From: Microlunatus endophyticus | GTDB taxonomy: Bacteria > Actinomycetota > Actinomycetes > Propionibacteriales > Propionibacteriaceae | Length of the DNA: 64,000 nucleotides | Direction: 5' to 3' | Assembly: GCF_014646195.1 (NCBI RefSeq) | Contig: NZ_BMMZ01000003.1 | Span: 1-64,000, forward strand | The notes under the pieces: generated by a model | What the model saw: the letters and a program-made list of their open reading frames with translations, nothing else | What the model was told of the DNA's origin: nothing | Database searches by the model: none | Made by a program: the position numbers and the translations under genes | In this document: piece by piece, positions 18,130 through 27,062 of the stretch | Position numbering within the stretch: the first letter of the stretch is position 1 | Layout: each line of letters begins with the position of its first letter

Positions 18130-18825
18130 GTGAAGGTCTCGATCTTCGTCACCTGCCTTGCCGACACCCTGTTCCCCGACGTCGGCCGCGCGACGGTCAC
18201 GGTCCTGGAACGGCTGGGTTGCGAAGTCGACTTCCCCACCGCCCAGACCTGCTGCGGCCAGATGCACATGAACACCGGCTACGCCCGTCCCGCCGGGGAG
18301 ATGGTCCGCAGCTTCGCCGAGACCTTCGCCGGCGCCGAGGCGGTCGTGGTGCCCTCGGGATCCTGCACCGGGATGCTGCGCGTCTACGGCCAGGACGTCG
18401 CGCCGGGCGTACACCTGCCGCCGGTCTACGAGTTGAGCGAATTCCTCATCGACGTGCTCGGCGTGACCGATGTGGGCGCCAAGTTCGACGCCAGCGTCAC
18501 CTATCACCCGACCTGCCACTCGCTGCGCCTGCTGGGGGTCGGCGACCGTCCCTATCGGCTGCTGGAGGCGGTCGAAGGACTCGAGCTGAAAGAGCTGCCC
18601 GAAGCCGAGCAGTGCTGCGGCTTCGGCGGTACCTTCGCGCTGAAGAACGCCGAGGTGTCCAGCGCGATGGGCGAGGACAAGATCGACAACGCGCTCTCGA
18701 CCGGAGCGGAGGTGCTCGTAGTCTCCGACTCGTCCTGCATGATGCACCTGGGCGGCTTGCTGGGCAGGCGCAAATCCTCGGTCCGGTCGATGCATCTGGC
18801 CGAGATCCTGGCGGCAGGAGATTGA
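18130..18825 (+). CDS. lutA: L-lactate oxidation iron-sulfur protein LutA
   Basis: A 231-residue cytoplasmic subunit of the LutABC L-lactate dehydrogenase system, which oxidises lactate to pyruvate. It is made of two CCG (cysteine-rich) domains: C9 with CCG at 40-42 (TCCGQMHMN), and a second set ending in QCCGFGGTFALKN and SSCMMHLGG. These ligate iron-sulfur clusters. The GTG at 18130 follows AGAGGAGTAGCCG, a good ribosome binding site. It is the first gene of the operon, 2 bp from lutB. Relatives include YkgE and GlcF-type proteins, but the three-gene order settles the name. Confidence 0.93.
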   Translation: MKVSIFVTCLADTLFPDVGRATVTVLERLGCEVDFPTAQTCCGQMHMNTGYARPAGEMVRSFAETFAGAEAVVVPSGSCTGMLRVYGQDVAPGVHLPPVYELSEFLIDVLGVTDVGAKFDASVTYHPTCHSLRLLGVGDRPYRLLEAVEGLELKELPEAEQCCGFGGTFALKNAEVSSAMGEDKIDNALSTGAEVLVVSDSSCMMHLGGLLGRRKSSVRSMHLAEILAAGD

Positions 18826-18827
18826 TC

Positions 18828-20303
18828 ATGGCCAGCACCCAACCGAAACTGCAGCCCAAGCCCGGGGTTGCCTTCCTCGGGATGCCCGCCTTCACCGAAG
18901 CGGCCCACATCGCGCTCGGTGATGATCAACTGCGGCGCAATCTCGGCCGCGCGACCCACACCATCCGGGACAAGCGCAAGCGGGTCGTCGGCGAGTTGGA
19001 CGACTGGCAGGACCTGCGCACTGCGGCCGCGGCGATCAAGGATCGTACGCTGGCCGATCTCGACCGGCACCTGGAGCAGTTCGAGGCCGCGGCGACCGCT
19101 GCCGGCGCCACGGTGCACTGGGCGGCGGATGCCGACGAGGCCGTCCGGATCAGCCTGGAGATCGTCCGCGCCCACCGGGCCACCGATGTGATCAAGGTCA
19201 AGTCGATGGCCACCCAGGAGGTCGGCCTCAACGAGGCCTTTGCCGAGCAGGGAATCCGCGCCTGGGAAACCGACCTGGCGGAGTTGATCGTGCAGCTGGG
19301 CGGTGACACTCCGAGTCACTTCCTGGTGCCGGCGATCCACCGCAACCGGGAGGAGATCAGGCAGATCTTCATCGACGAGATGGGCAGCGTCGGCCGACCG
19401 GCTCCGGACGACCTGACCGACGAACCGCGCCGGCTCGCCGAAGCCGCCCGGTTGCACCTGCGGGAGAAGTTCCTGGACACCTCGATCGGCTTCTCCGGCG
19501 CCAATTTCGCCATCGCCGAGACCGGCACCCTGGTGGTGCTGGAATCGGAGGGCAACGGCCGGATGTGCCTGACCCTGCCCGATGTGCTGGTGTCGATGGT
19601 CGGCATCGAGAAGCTGCTGCCCACCTTCAGCGACCTCGAGGTCTTGATGCAGGTGCTGCCCCGGTCCTCCACGGCCGAGCGGATGAATCCGTACACGACG
19701 ATGTGGACCGGGGTGACCGAGGGCGACGGGCCGCAGGAGATGCACGTCATCCTGCTGGACAACGGCCGCACCCGGGCCCTGGCCGACAACACCGGCCGGC
19801 AGGCGCTGCGGTGTATCCGCTGCTCTGCCTGCCTCAACGTCTGCCCGGTCTACGAGCGAGTGGGCGGGCACGCGTACGGCTCGGTCTACCCGGGCCCGAT
19901 CGGAGCGATCCTGAATCCCTTGCTGCACGGGGTTTCCGATGAACACGACGCAGCACTGCCCTACGCCTCAAGTCTCTGCGGCGCGTGTTTCGAGGCCTGC
20001 CCGGTCAAGATCGACATCCCGTCGGTGCTGATCGAGCAGCGGGCCGAGGTGGTCGAGGAGCGCGCGGAATCCGGACGGCCCAACGCCGAATCGCTGGCGA
20101 TGCGGGTCGCAGCGTGGACGTTCGCCGATCACCGCCGACTGGAGCGGGCGCAGAAGCTGGCGGGCAAGACCGGCCCGGTGGCCCGCCACGTACGCCGACT
20201 GCCGGGTCTTCTGGGCGGCTGGACCGCAAGCCGCGATCTGCCGCCGATCCCGCAGGAGTCCTTCCACGAGTGGTGGCGGCGCACCCGGGGGGAGCAGCGA
20301 TGA
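18828..20303 (+). CDS. lutB: L-lactate oxidation iron-sulfur protein LutB
   Basis: A 491-residue LutB subunit. The N-terminal LUD domain (residues about 70-310; FSGANFAIAETGTLVVLESE) precedes a ferredoxin-like pair of 4Fe-4S motifs: CIRCSACLNVCP at about 329-340 and CGACFEACP at about 384-392. The C-terminal tail (RDLPPIPQESFHEWWRR) is typical of LutB. It passes electrons from lactate to the respiratory chain together with LutA and LutC. The ATG at 18828 has AGGAG 7 nt upstream, and its stop overlaps lutC as ATGA, so the subunits are translationally coupled. Confidence 0.95.
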   Translation: MASTQPKLQPKPGVAFLGMPAFTEAAHIALGDDQLRRNLGRATHTIRDKRKRVVGELDDWQDLRTAAAAIKDRTLADLDRHLEQFEAAATAAGATVHWAADADEAVRISLEIVRAHRATDVIKVKSMATQEVGLNEAFAEQGIRAWETDLAELIVQLGGDTPSHFLVPAIHRNREEIRQIFIDEMGSVGRPAPDDLTDEPRRLAEAARLHLREKFLDTSIGFSGANFAIAETGTLVVLESEGNGRMCLTLPDVLVSMVGIEKLLPTFSDLEVLMQVLPRSSTAERMNPYTTMWTGVTEGDGPQEMHVILLDNGRTRALADNTGRQALRCIRCSACLNVCPVYERVGGHAYGSVYPGPIGAILNPLLHGVSDEHDAALPYASSLCGACFEACPVKIDIPSVLIEQRAEVVEERAESGRPNAESLAMRVAAWTFADHRRLERAQKLAGKTGPVARHVRRLPGLLGGWTASRDLPPIPQESFHEWWRRTRGEQR

Positions 20304-20965
20304 GCCGCGACGCCGCACCGCGGGACAGGATCATCGGGCCGATGGGCAACAAGGAGCAGGTGCTCGCGGCGGTGCGCGGCGCGATCAAGGATGTCGCTGC
20401 ACCGGAGATCCCTCGCGGCTACACCCGCGATCTCGGGCTGGACCGGGCGGCGCTGATCGACCTGTTCGCCACCCGGGTGGACGACTATCGCGCCGAGGTC
20501 CACGTGATCGATCGCGCCGAGGTCGGGCGGGTGATCGGAAACGTGCTGGCCGACCGCAGGGTCCGCTCCGTGGTGGTGCCGGATGACCTTGATCCGGGGT
20601 GGCTGACCACGGTCACCAGCCAGGTCGTACGAGACTCCGCCGACCTGTCGGCCAGGGACCTCGACCAGATCGAGGGGGTGATCACCGGCAGCGCGGTCGG
20701 AATCGCGCTGACCGGGACGATCGTGTTGGACGGTGGCCGGATCCAGGGACGCCGGGCGATCAGCCTGGTGCCCGATACCCACCTGTGTGTGGTCGAGGCC
20801 GATGCGATCGTCGGCACGGTGCCGGAGGCGATCGCCCGACTGGATGCGACCCGCCCGCTGACCTGGATCTCCGGGCCGAGTGCGACCAGCGACATCGAGC
20901 TCGACCGGGTCGAAGGCGTGCACGGGCCGCGGAATCTGGTCGTGCTGGTCGTCACCGGTCCCTGA
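20300..20965 (+). CDS. lutC: LUD-domain lactate oxidation protein LutC
   Basis: A 221-residue LUD-domain subunit completing LutABC. The domain shows DLSARDLDQIEGVITGSAVG and ALTGTIVLDGG, then WISGPSATSDIELDRVEGVH close to the end, the usual LutC pattern. It starts at an ATG overlapping the lutB stop by 4 nt, with GGGGGGAGC just upstream. No LldR/LutR-type regulator or lactate permease lies next to the operon, so control must come from elsewhere. Two copies of a dispersed palindrome follow its stop. Confidence 0.93.
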   Translation: MSRDAAPRDRIIGPMGNKEQVLAAVRGAIKDVAAPEIPRGYTRDLGLDRAALIDLFATRVDDYRAEVHVIDRAEVGRVIGNVLADRRVRSVVVPDDLDPGWLTTVTSQVVRDSADLSARDLDQIEGVITGSAVGIALTGTIVLDGGRIQGRRAISLVPDTHLCVVEADAIVGTVPEAIARLDATRPLTWISGPSATSDIELDRVEGVHGPRNLVVLVVTGP

Positions 20966-20996
20966 GCTCGTCGGAGGGACCCCTCGACAAGCTCGG
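20958..20996. repeat. head-to-head pair of dispersed CCCTGAGC-TGTCGAGGG-type elements
   Basis: CCCTGAGCTCGTCGGAGGG begins in the last codon of lutC and is followed after a few bases by CCCCTCGACAAGCTCGGGG in the opposite orientation. Together they can fold into a strong hairpin that may act as the lut terminator. The same family recurs at 5411-5427 and 40968-40985. Confidence 0.6.
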
Positions 20997-21042
20997 GGCT
21001 CGTGAGCAGCGTCACAATCCATAGCGGAAGAAAGCAGTTCGG

Positions 21043-21717
21043 TTGACGGTTCAAGCGAACATGACCGACACCACACCCGTCGCCCCCGCGGCCCTCGCTG
21101 AGTTCGAGGCCGAGTTCGCCGATCAGCTCGAGCTTGCCGCCGACGCCCAGGACCTGTTGTTCCGCGCGGCCCGCACCGCCAACAGCTTCTCCGACGAGCC
21201 CGTCACCGACGATCAGATCCGTGCCATCTACGAACTGGTCAAGTACGCACCGACCGCCGCCAACAGCCAGCCGCTGCGGATCGTCTTCGTACGCTCGGAT
21301 GCGGCGAAGGAGCGACTTCTGCCGCTGATGAGCGAGGGCAACCGCGTCAAGACCGCCAGTGCGCCGGTGGTCGCGCTGCTCGCCGTCGACAACGACTTCC
21401 ACGAGGAGATGCCGAAGGTCTTCCCGCACGCCGGCGAGACGATGCGCGATTCGCTGGCCCAGAATGCCGAAGGTCGCGCGGCGATGGCGCGACTGAGCGC
21501 CGGCCTGCAGATCGGCTACTTCATCATCGGCGTCCGGGCCGCCGGCCTGGCCGCCGGTCCGATGGCCGGTTTCGACGCCGAGGCCGTCAGCTTGGAGTTC
21601 TTCCCCGACGGCAAGCACGACGTGCTGGTCGTGGTGAACATCGGCAAGCCCGGCGAGAACCCCTGGTTCGACCGCAACCCGCGGCTGGACTTCACCGAGG
21701 TCGCCACCATCCTCTGA
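21043..21717 (+). CDS. nitroreductase-family protein (RutE/HadB-like malonic semialdehyde reductase)
   Basis: A 224-residue FMN- and NAD(P)H-dependent oxidoreductase. FSDEPVTDDQIRAIYELVKY and APTAANSQPLRIVFV form the FMN-binding N-terminus, and GYFIIGVRAAGLAAGPMAGF the conserved centre. The ending DRNPRLDFTEVATIL is close to RutE, which reduces malonic semialdehyde in pyrimidine breakdown. No other rut gene is present, so that role is inferred from family likeness. I take the TTG at 21043, preceded by GGAAGAAAG; the ATG at 21061 is also possible but has no ribosome binding site. It lies 77 bp after lutC and ends at a strong terminator. Confidence 0.82.
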   Translation: MTVQANMTDTTPVAPAALAEFEAEFADQLELAADAQDLLFRAARTANSFSDEPVTDDQIRAIYELVKYAPTAANSQPLRIVFVRSDAAKERLLPLMSEGNRVKTASAPVVALLAVDNDFHEEMPKVFPHAGETMRDSLAQNAEGRAAMARLSAGLQIGYFIIGVRAAGLAAGPMAGFDAEAVSLEFFPDGKHDVLVVVNIGKPGENPWFDRNPRLDFTEVATIL

Positions 21718-21747
21718 CCTGATCCCCTCTACGGATCATCACTGCAA

Positions 21748-21777
21748 ACGCTCCCCGACCAGCAGGTCGGGGAGCGT
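21748..21777 (+). terminator. intrinsic terminator after the nitroreductase gene
   Basis: A perfect 13-bp stem, ACGCTCCCCGACC (21748-21760) with GGTCGGGGAGCGT (21765-21777), closes an AGCA loop and is followed by TCTGCGTCTT. It lies between the nitroreductase stop and the convergent pyrophosphorylase gene, and probably serves both strands. Confidence 0.85.
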
Positions 21778-21875
21778 TCTGCGTCTTCGGCTTGTGGATT
21801 CCGCGCCGGCCCCGGCGGCCAGCGCATGAGATCGCCGGCGATCGGCAGCCTCCTGCTCCCAGCCCGGCCCGAGTG

Positions 21876-23249
21876 TCAGCTGATGACCGAACCATCAGGG
21901 ATGGTCTGCGGCTCGCCGTCGTCGGAGAGCTCGGCGGCACCCTCGACCCGGGTGTCCGCGCCGAAGGTCCAATCACCTTTCACGGTCAGGCTCTCGGCGG
22001 CAACCAGGGACGGTGCACCGGCCGGGAAGCGCGCATCGAAGTCGTGGATCTTCTTGTAGTAGCGGGAATCCAGATCGATCAGCGGCACCGTGTCGACGGC
22101 CTTGTTGATCGTGCCGTCCTCGCCGACGGTGTAGCTGTCGGACCTCAGCAGCAGCAGATCGTTGGTGGTCTTGACCGGCAGGAATCGCTCGCGACCGACA
22201 ACGATCGCGGTCGCGCCGTCGAAGACCTCGATCGCCGCCCCCATCGCACACTCGATCTGGACCACCTCGGGGCTGGACGAGTCGGTCGGATCGACCGTCT
22301 TGACGTTCTTGATCAACGGCAGCCCGAGTACGCCCTTGCGCTCGACCAGCGTCCGGTAGAGCACCTCGAGGTCGAACCACAGGTTGTTGGTGTGGAAGAA
22401 CGGATGCCGGTCCGGATCGGTGAAGTAGTCCATCTGGTCAGCCGGGGTCTGGGCGGTGTCGCGCAGGATCAGCCGGCCGTCGGATTTGCGGACCGCCAGG
22501 TGGCCGCCCTTGAGGTCGGCCTTGGTCCGACGGCACAGCTCGGCCGCGTACGGCGCCCCCGAGGCTGCGAACCAACCGGCGATCTCGGCATTGGGTGCCG
22601 CTCCGAGGTTGTCGGAATTGGACACCGACGCGTACCGGTAGCCGGCGTCCAGCAGCGTCTTCAGCACCCCGGACGCCAGCAGCGCGGTGTAGAGATCGCC
22701 GTGTCCCGGCGGGCACCATTCCAGACTCGGATCGGCCGGCCACTCGACCGGGGTCAGGTCGGAGGTCAGCAACTTGGGCTCGCGGTTCTGCAGGAAGTCC
22801 AGCGGCAGCCCTTCGACGGCCAGGTCAGCGCACTGCTCCAGTGCGGCCAGGGTGTCGTCGCGGGTCCGGAAGCTGTTCATGAAGAGCAGCGGCAACCCGA
22901 CTCCGTACGACTCCCGGGCGCCCAGCACCTGGGACACGATCAGGTCGAGAAAGGTCCTGCCGTCACGCACCGGGAGCAGCGACTTGGCCCGCTCCATGCC
23001 CATCGAGGTGCCCAGGCCGCCGTTGAGCTTGATGATCACCGTCTTCGCCAGCGCGGCCTGCTGCGAGCCGGCATCGATCTCGACATCGGACAGCTTGTCC
23101 GGATCGGTCAGCGGACTGATCGAGTCCTCCGGGATCAGGCCGGTGGCCCCGGATTCCAGCTGGCCGTAGTAGTGACTGAAGACCTCGATGGCCTCCGGCG
23201 CTACTCCGGCCTCCGTCATCTTCTGCCGTGCTTGCTCCAGACCGCTCAT
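21876..23249 (-). CDS. UTP-glucose-1-phosphate uridylyltransferase (UDPGP family, eukaryote-like)
   Basis: A 457-residue nucleotidyltransferase that makes UDP-glucose (or a related UDP-sugar) from UTP and the sugar 1-phosphate. The nucleotide-binding loop KLNGGLGTSMGM lies at about residues 74-85. The sugar region shows WCPPGHGDLYTAL, SNSDNLGA and NNLWFDL, and the C-terminus forms the beta-helix of the UDPGP fold. It is unlike the GalU type usual in bacteria and belongs to the UGP/UAP superfamily that some actinobacteria carry. The ATG at 23249 starts MSGLEQARQKM. It is followed by the ABC operon on the same strand but with its own 62-bp upstream gap. Confidence 0.9.
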   Translation of the reverse strand: MSGLEQARQKMTEAGVAPEAIEVFSHYYGQLESGATGLIPEDSISPLTDPDKLSDVEIDAGSQQAALAKTVIIKLNGGLGTSMGMERAKSLLPVRDGRTFLDLIVSQVLGARESYGVGLPLLFMNSFRTRDDTLAALEQCADLAVEGLPLDFLQNREPKLLTSDLTPVEWPADPSLEWCPPGHGDLYTALLASGVLKTLLDAGYRYASVSNSDNLGAAPNAEIAGWFAASGAPYAAELCRRTKADLKGGHLAVRKSDGRLILRDTAQTPADQMDYFTDPDRHPFFHTNNLWFDLEVLYRTLVERKGVLGLPLIKNVKTVDPTDSSSPEVVQIECAMGAAIEVFDGATAIVVGRERFLPVKTTNDLLLLRSDSYTVGEDGTINKAVDTVPLIDLDSRYYKKIHDFDARFPAGAPSLVAAESLTVKGDWTFGADTRVEGAAELSDDGEPQTIPDGSVIS

Positions 23250-23311
23250 ATCTCCCAGATCGTAGAGGACGGCGGCTACAACCGGTTGAACGGTCCGGAG
23301 CGAAGCCGCGA

Positions 23312-25024
23312 TCAGGACTTGAAGCCGACCTGCGTCCAGTCGGTCGTCTCGAACTGCACGGCGCCGTAATTGACCAGATTCGGGTCGGACACCACGATGT
23401 TCGGCGTCGCGGTGAAGGTGACCATCACCGCCAGGCTGTAGATCGCGTTGTCGAGCTTCTTGATCACGGCATAGCGCTGGGTCGGGTCGACGGTCGAGCC
23501 CGCCTGCTTGAAAAGATCACCGATCTGCGGGCTGGAGATCCCGGAGAAATTCGCCCCCGAATCCGCCGGCGTGAAGATGCCCTTGGCGCCGCCGATCGGG
23601 AATGCGCTGCCGACATAGGAGAATGACGTCATCTCGAAGTTCTTGTCCGGCCCGGTGACGACGTAGTCGGAGAAGTACTTGTCCGACGGGACGTTCTTGA
23701 TCGTGACCTTCATGCCGGCCTGCTGCAGGTAGTTCTGCACCAGCTGGGCGCGCTGGTTGTTGGTCGGCGTTTCGGCGGGCGTGACGATGCTCAGGGTCAA
23801 CTGCTGCCCGCCCTTCATCGCCTTGCCATCGGTGATGGTGTAGCCGGCGGCCTTCAGCGCGGCCTGCGCCTTGGCCACATCATGCGGATACATCGCGTCC
23901 TGGGTGTTGGCGTAACCCGCCTGTCCGGGAAGCAGGATGCTGCTTCCGACGGTGACCGCCGGAACGCCGAGACCCTTCTGGGTCACCGCGGCGAACTGCT
24001 GCCGGTTGATCGCGTAGAAGATCGCCTTGCGGACATTGAGATCGGTCAGCGGGCCGCTCTCGGCGTTCAGGGTGAGCTGGGTGTAGGTGGTCCCCCCGGA
24101 GCGCTGCACGACAGCCCCGGACCGTGCCTCGGCCTGCTTCAGCACGTCGAGCTGGGCACCGGTGTTGATCGAGGAGACCTCGTTGTTGGCGAAGGACTGA
24201 CCGAGTCCCGACTGGTCGATCACCCGGAAGATGATCTTGTCGAGCTTGGGCTTGCGGCCCCACCACTTCGGGTTGGGCACCTCGGTGATCACGCCGCCGT
24301 TCTGGTCGACGCTGTCGATCACGTACGGACCGTCACCCGTCCACTGCTTGGACTTGAAGCCGGTGTTGTATGCCTCCGGACTCTTGGTGACCTCCTGCGG
24401 CAGGTCCGGCCAGACACAGGCCGGCCACTCGGCATAGGCGCCGTCGAAAGTCACCGTGTAGTGCCGGGTGTCGCTGCCGACCTGCTTGACGTCCTTGATG
24501 TCCTCGAAGCAGGCGGTGCCGGCCGGGCTGAACTTCTTGTTGGTGCCGTTCTGGGCCTTCCAGTAGGAGATCATGTCCGCGGCGGTGATCGGCTTGCCGT
24601 CGTCCCAGATCGCCTTCGGATTGATCTGCACGTCGACGGTCGTCGGGCTGTCGTTGGTGACCTTGATCGAGGTCGCGTAGTCAGGGTTGAGCTGCCAGCT
24701 GCCGTCGGCCGCGATCTTGATCCCGCTGCCGATCAGCGGCCCTTGGAGGGTCTGGGTGTCGGCGAGATTGCCATCGGCGGCGTTGTTGTTCCAGTTGGTC
24801 GGCAGCTGGCCGATCGCCAGCGTCAGGGTCCCGCCCTGCTTGACCTGGCCGTAGGCGAGCTTGGTGTAGTCGGTGGTCGGCAGCCCTGCCGACGCCGTAC
24901 TGCCCGCCTTCGGCTGACCGGTCTGGCCCTGATCTCCCGGGCCGGATCCACCGCCGCCACAAGCGGCAGCTGTCAGGGTCATTGCGGCCACGGCCGCGAC
25001 CAATGCACTGCGTCGTACTCTCAT
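23312..25024 (-). CDS. ABC transporter substrate-binding lipoprotein, peptide/opine family 5 (copy 1)
   Basis: A 570-residue extracellular binding protein of the OppA/DppA family. The signal (MRVRRSALVAAVAAMTLTAA) ends in a lipobox AAACG, giving a lipid-anchored cysteine at about 22, followed by a Gly/Ser/Gln linker. NWNNNAADGNL and WTGDGPYVIDSVDQNGGVITE are shared almost word for word with the neighbouring paralogue at 25284. It is the last gene of the importer operon and sits behind a terminator-like hairpin, so it may be expressed at a different level or from its own promoter. The ligand is unknown; di- or oligopeptides are the default for the family. Confidence 0.88.
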   Translation of the reverse strand: MRVRRSALVAAVAAMTLTAAACGGGGSGPGDQGQTGQPKAGSTASAGLPTTDYTKLAYGQVKQGGTLTLAIGQLPTNWNNNAADGNLADTQTLQGPLIGSGIKIAADGSWQLNPDYATSIKVTNDSPTTVDVQINPKAIWDDGKPITAADMISYWKAQNGTNKKFSPAGTACFEDIKDVKQVGSDTRHYTVTFDGAYAEWPACVWPDLPQEVTKSPEAYNTGFKSKQWTGDGPYVIDSVDQNGGVITEVPNPKWWGRKPKLDKIIFRVIDQSGLGQSFANNEVSSINTGAQLDVLKQAEARSGAVVQRSGGTTYTQLTLNAESGPLTDLNVRKAIFYAINRQQFAAVTQKGLGVPAVTVGSSILLPGQAGYANTQDAMYPHDVAKAQAALKAAGYTITDGKAMKGGQQLTLSIVTPAETPTNNQRAQLVQNYLQQAGMKVTIKNVPSDKYFSDYVVTGPDKNFEMTSFSYVGSAFPIGGAKGIFTPADSGANFSGISSPQIGDLFKQAGSTVDPTQRYAVIKKLDNAIYSLAVMVTFTATPNIVVSDPNLVNYGAVQFETTDWTQVGFKS

Positions 25025-25190
25025 CGGATCCCCTCGTGTCGACCTGCTGCGCGAGCCGATAAGCCATCCGACGCTTCACCGACCGCTCAAGAACCGGACC
25101 CTTTCCACACTCCACCCAGGTCGTGCGATTCGGCAAGGATATTTACCGGATTGAGAGCGAATCCGTCGCCATCTATCGCCGAAATACAAA

Positions 25191-25226
25191 AGAGCCGGTT
25201 CACGTCCTCGGACGTGAACCGGCTCT
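25191..25226 (-). terminator. hairpin terminator between the two binding-protein genes
   Basis: AGAGCCGGTTCACGTCC (25191-25207) pairs perfectly over 17 bp with its complement at 25210-25226. Read leftward, the stem is followed by TTTTGTATTTC, so it is a classical terminator for the minus-strand gene ending at 25284. It should reduce or stop read-through into the second binding-protein gene. Confidence 0.88.
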
Positions 25227-25283
25227 CCTGACTTATGTTCGACCGGCTATCGATGCAATATCGATACTTCTATCGGGGGCGAA

Positions 25284-26996
25284 TCAGCCCTTGAAGCCGA
25301 CCTGGGTCCAGTCGGTGGTCTCGAACTGGGCCGCGCCGAAGTTCACCACGGTCGGATCAGCAACGCCGATCACGGGAGTCGCGGTGAAGGTGACCATCAC
25401 GGCCTCCTTGTAGATCGCGTTGTCGATCTGGTGGAAGATCTGGATCCGCGCGTTCTGATCGAGCGTCTCGCTGGCCTTCTTGTAGAGGGTGCCGATCTCA
25501 TCGGTGGAAATGCCGTAGTAGTTCTGACCGGAGTTGGCCGGGGTGAACAGCGACTTGCTGCCCGAGATCGGCAGCGCCGAACCGACCCACGAGAACGAGG
25601 TCATCTCGAAGTTCTTGTTCGGACCGGTGACCACGTAGTCCGAGAAGTACTTGTCCGACGGCACGTTCTTGATGTCTACCTTGATGCCGACCTGGCCCAG
25701 GTAGTTCTGGATGAGCTGGGCACGCTGGTTGTTGGTCGGGGTCTCAGCAGGCGTGACGACGCTCAGCTCGAGCTGCTTGCCACCCTTCATCGCCTTGCCA
25801 CCGGTGATGGTGTAACCGGCGGCCTTGAGCGCGGCCTGGGCCTTGTCCTTGCTGTACGGGTACAGCTGGTCCTCGGTGTTGACGTAGCCCTTCTGCCCCG
25901 GCAGCAGGATGTTGCTGCCGACGGTGACCGGCGGGACGCCCAGACCCTTCTGGGTGACCGAGGCGAACTGCTGGCGGTTGATCGCGTAGAAGATCGCCTG
26001 CCGGACGTTCTCGTCCTTCAACGGCCCGCTCTGCGCGTTCAGCGTCAGCTGGGTGTAGGTGGTGCCACCGGTCCGCTCGACGATCGCACCAGACTTCGAC
26101 TGGGCCTGCTTCATGACATCGAGCTGGGCGCCGGTGTCGATGTAGTTGACCTCACCGTTGGCGAAGGCCTGGCCGAGGCCGGCCTGGTCGATCACCCGGA
26201 AGACGATCTTGTCCAGCTTCGGAGCACGACCCCACCACTTCGGGTTCGGCACCTCGGTGATCACGCCACCGTTCTGGTCGATGCTGTCCACGACGTACGG
26301 GCCGTCACCGGGGTACATCTTGGTCTTGTAGGCGGTGTTGTAGTCCGCCGGCGTCGCCGTCGCGGCCTTCGGCAGGTCAGGCCACACGCAGGCCTGCCAT
26401 TCGGCGTAGGCACTGTCGAAGGTGACGGTGTAGTGCCGGGTGTCGCTGCCGACCTGCTTGACGTCCTTGATGTCCTCGAAGCAGGTGGTGCCCGCGACGT
26501 TGAACTTCTTGTTGGACCCGTTCTGGGCCTTCCAGTAGGAGATCATGTCCGCGGCGGTGATCGGCTTGCCGTCGCTCCAGACCGCCTTCGGGTTGATCTG
26601 CACGTCAACCGTGGTCGGGCTGTCGCTGGTGACCTTGATGGACGTGGCGTAGTCCGTGTTCAGCTTCCAGCTGCCATCGGCCGCCCAGTTGATGCCGCTG
26701 CCGACCAGCGGGCCCTGGATGCTGGAGGTGTCCGCCAGCTGTCCGTCGGCGGTGTTGTTGTTCCAGTTGTTCGGCAGCTGGCCGATGGCCAGGGTCAGCG
26801 TCCCACCCTTCTTGACCTGGTCGTAGGCCAGCTTGGTGTAGTCGGTGGTGGGCAGGCCCGCCGAAGCGGTGCTGCCGACCTTCGGCTCGTTGGACGCGTG
26901 CTGGTCCCCCGGACTCGTGGAATTTGATCCACAGGCCGCAGCGGACAGCGCAAAGATCGCGGCGGTAGCCGCAAGCGTTGCCCTTCTTGCTTTCAT
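25284..26996 (-). CDS. ABC transporter substrate-binding lipoprotein, family 5 (copy 2)
   Basis: A 570-residue paralogue of the protein encoded at 23312, with exactly the same length. The signal peptide (MKARRATLAATAAIFALSAA) ends in the lipobox AAACG. The ATG at 26996 has GAAAGGGA 7 nt upstream; the open frame to 27056 is upstream DNA. The two copies agree through nearly the whole sequence (for example GGTTYTQLTLNA, AIFYAINRQQFA, LIQNYL/LVQNYL), with most changes in the linker and near residues 430-500. It follows the ATPase gene by about 65 bp and should deliver its ligand to the permeases at 29188-31099. Confidence 0.9.
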   Translation of the reverse strand: MKARRATLAATAAIFALSAAACGSNSTSPGDQHASNEPKVGSTASAGLPTTDYTKLAYDQVKKGGTLTLAIGQLPNNWNNNTADGQLADTSSIQGPLVGSGINWAADGSWKLNTDYATSIKVTSDSPTTVDVQINPKAVWSDGKPITAADMISYWKAQNGSNKKFNVAGTTCFEDIKDVKQVGSDTRHYTVTFDSAYAEWQACVWPDLPKAATATPADYNTAYKTKMYPGDGPYVVDSIDQNGGVITEVPNPKWWGRAPKLDKIVFRVIDQAGLGQAFANGEVNYIDTGAQLDVMKQAQSKSGAIVERTGGTTYTQLTLNAQSGPLKDENVRQAIFYAINRQQFASVTQKGLGVPPVTVGSNILLPGQKGYVNTEDQLYPYSKDKAQAALKAAGYTITGGKAMKGGKQLELSVVTPAETPTNNQRAQLIQNYLGQVGIKVDIKNVPSDKYFSDYVVTGPNKNFEMTSFSWVGSALPISGSKSLFTPANSGQNYYGISTDEIGTLYKKASETLDQNARIQIFHQIDNAIYKEAVMVTFTATPVIGVADPTVVNFGAAQFETTDWTQVGFKG

Positions 26997-27062
26997 GGTT
27001 GTTCCCTTTCGTAAGGTGGCCCGCCTGGCGGCCAATCCTGAATCAGATGTCAACACGGGCGA

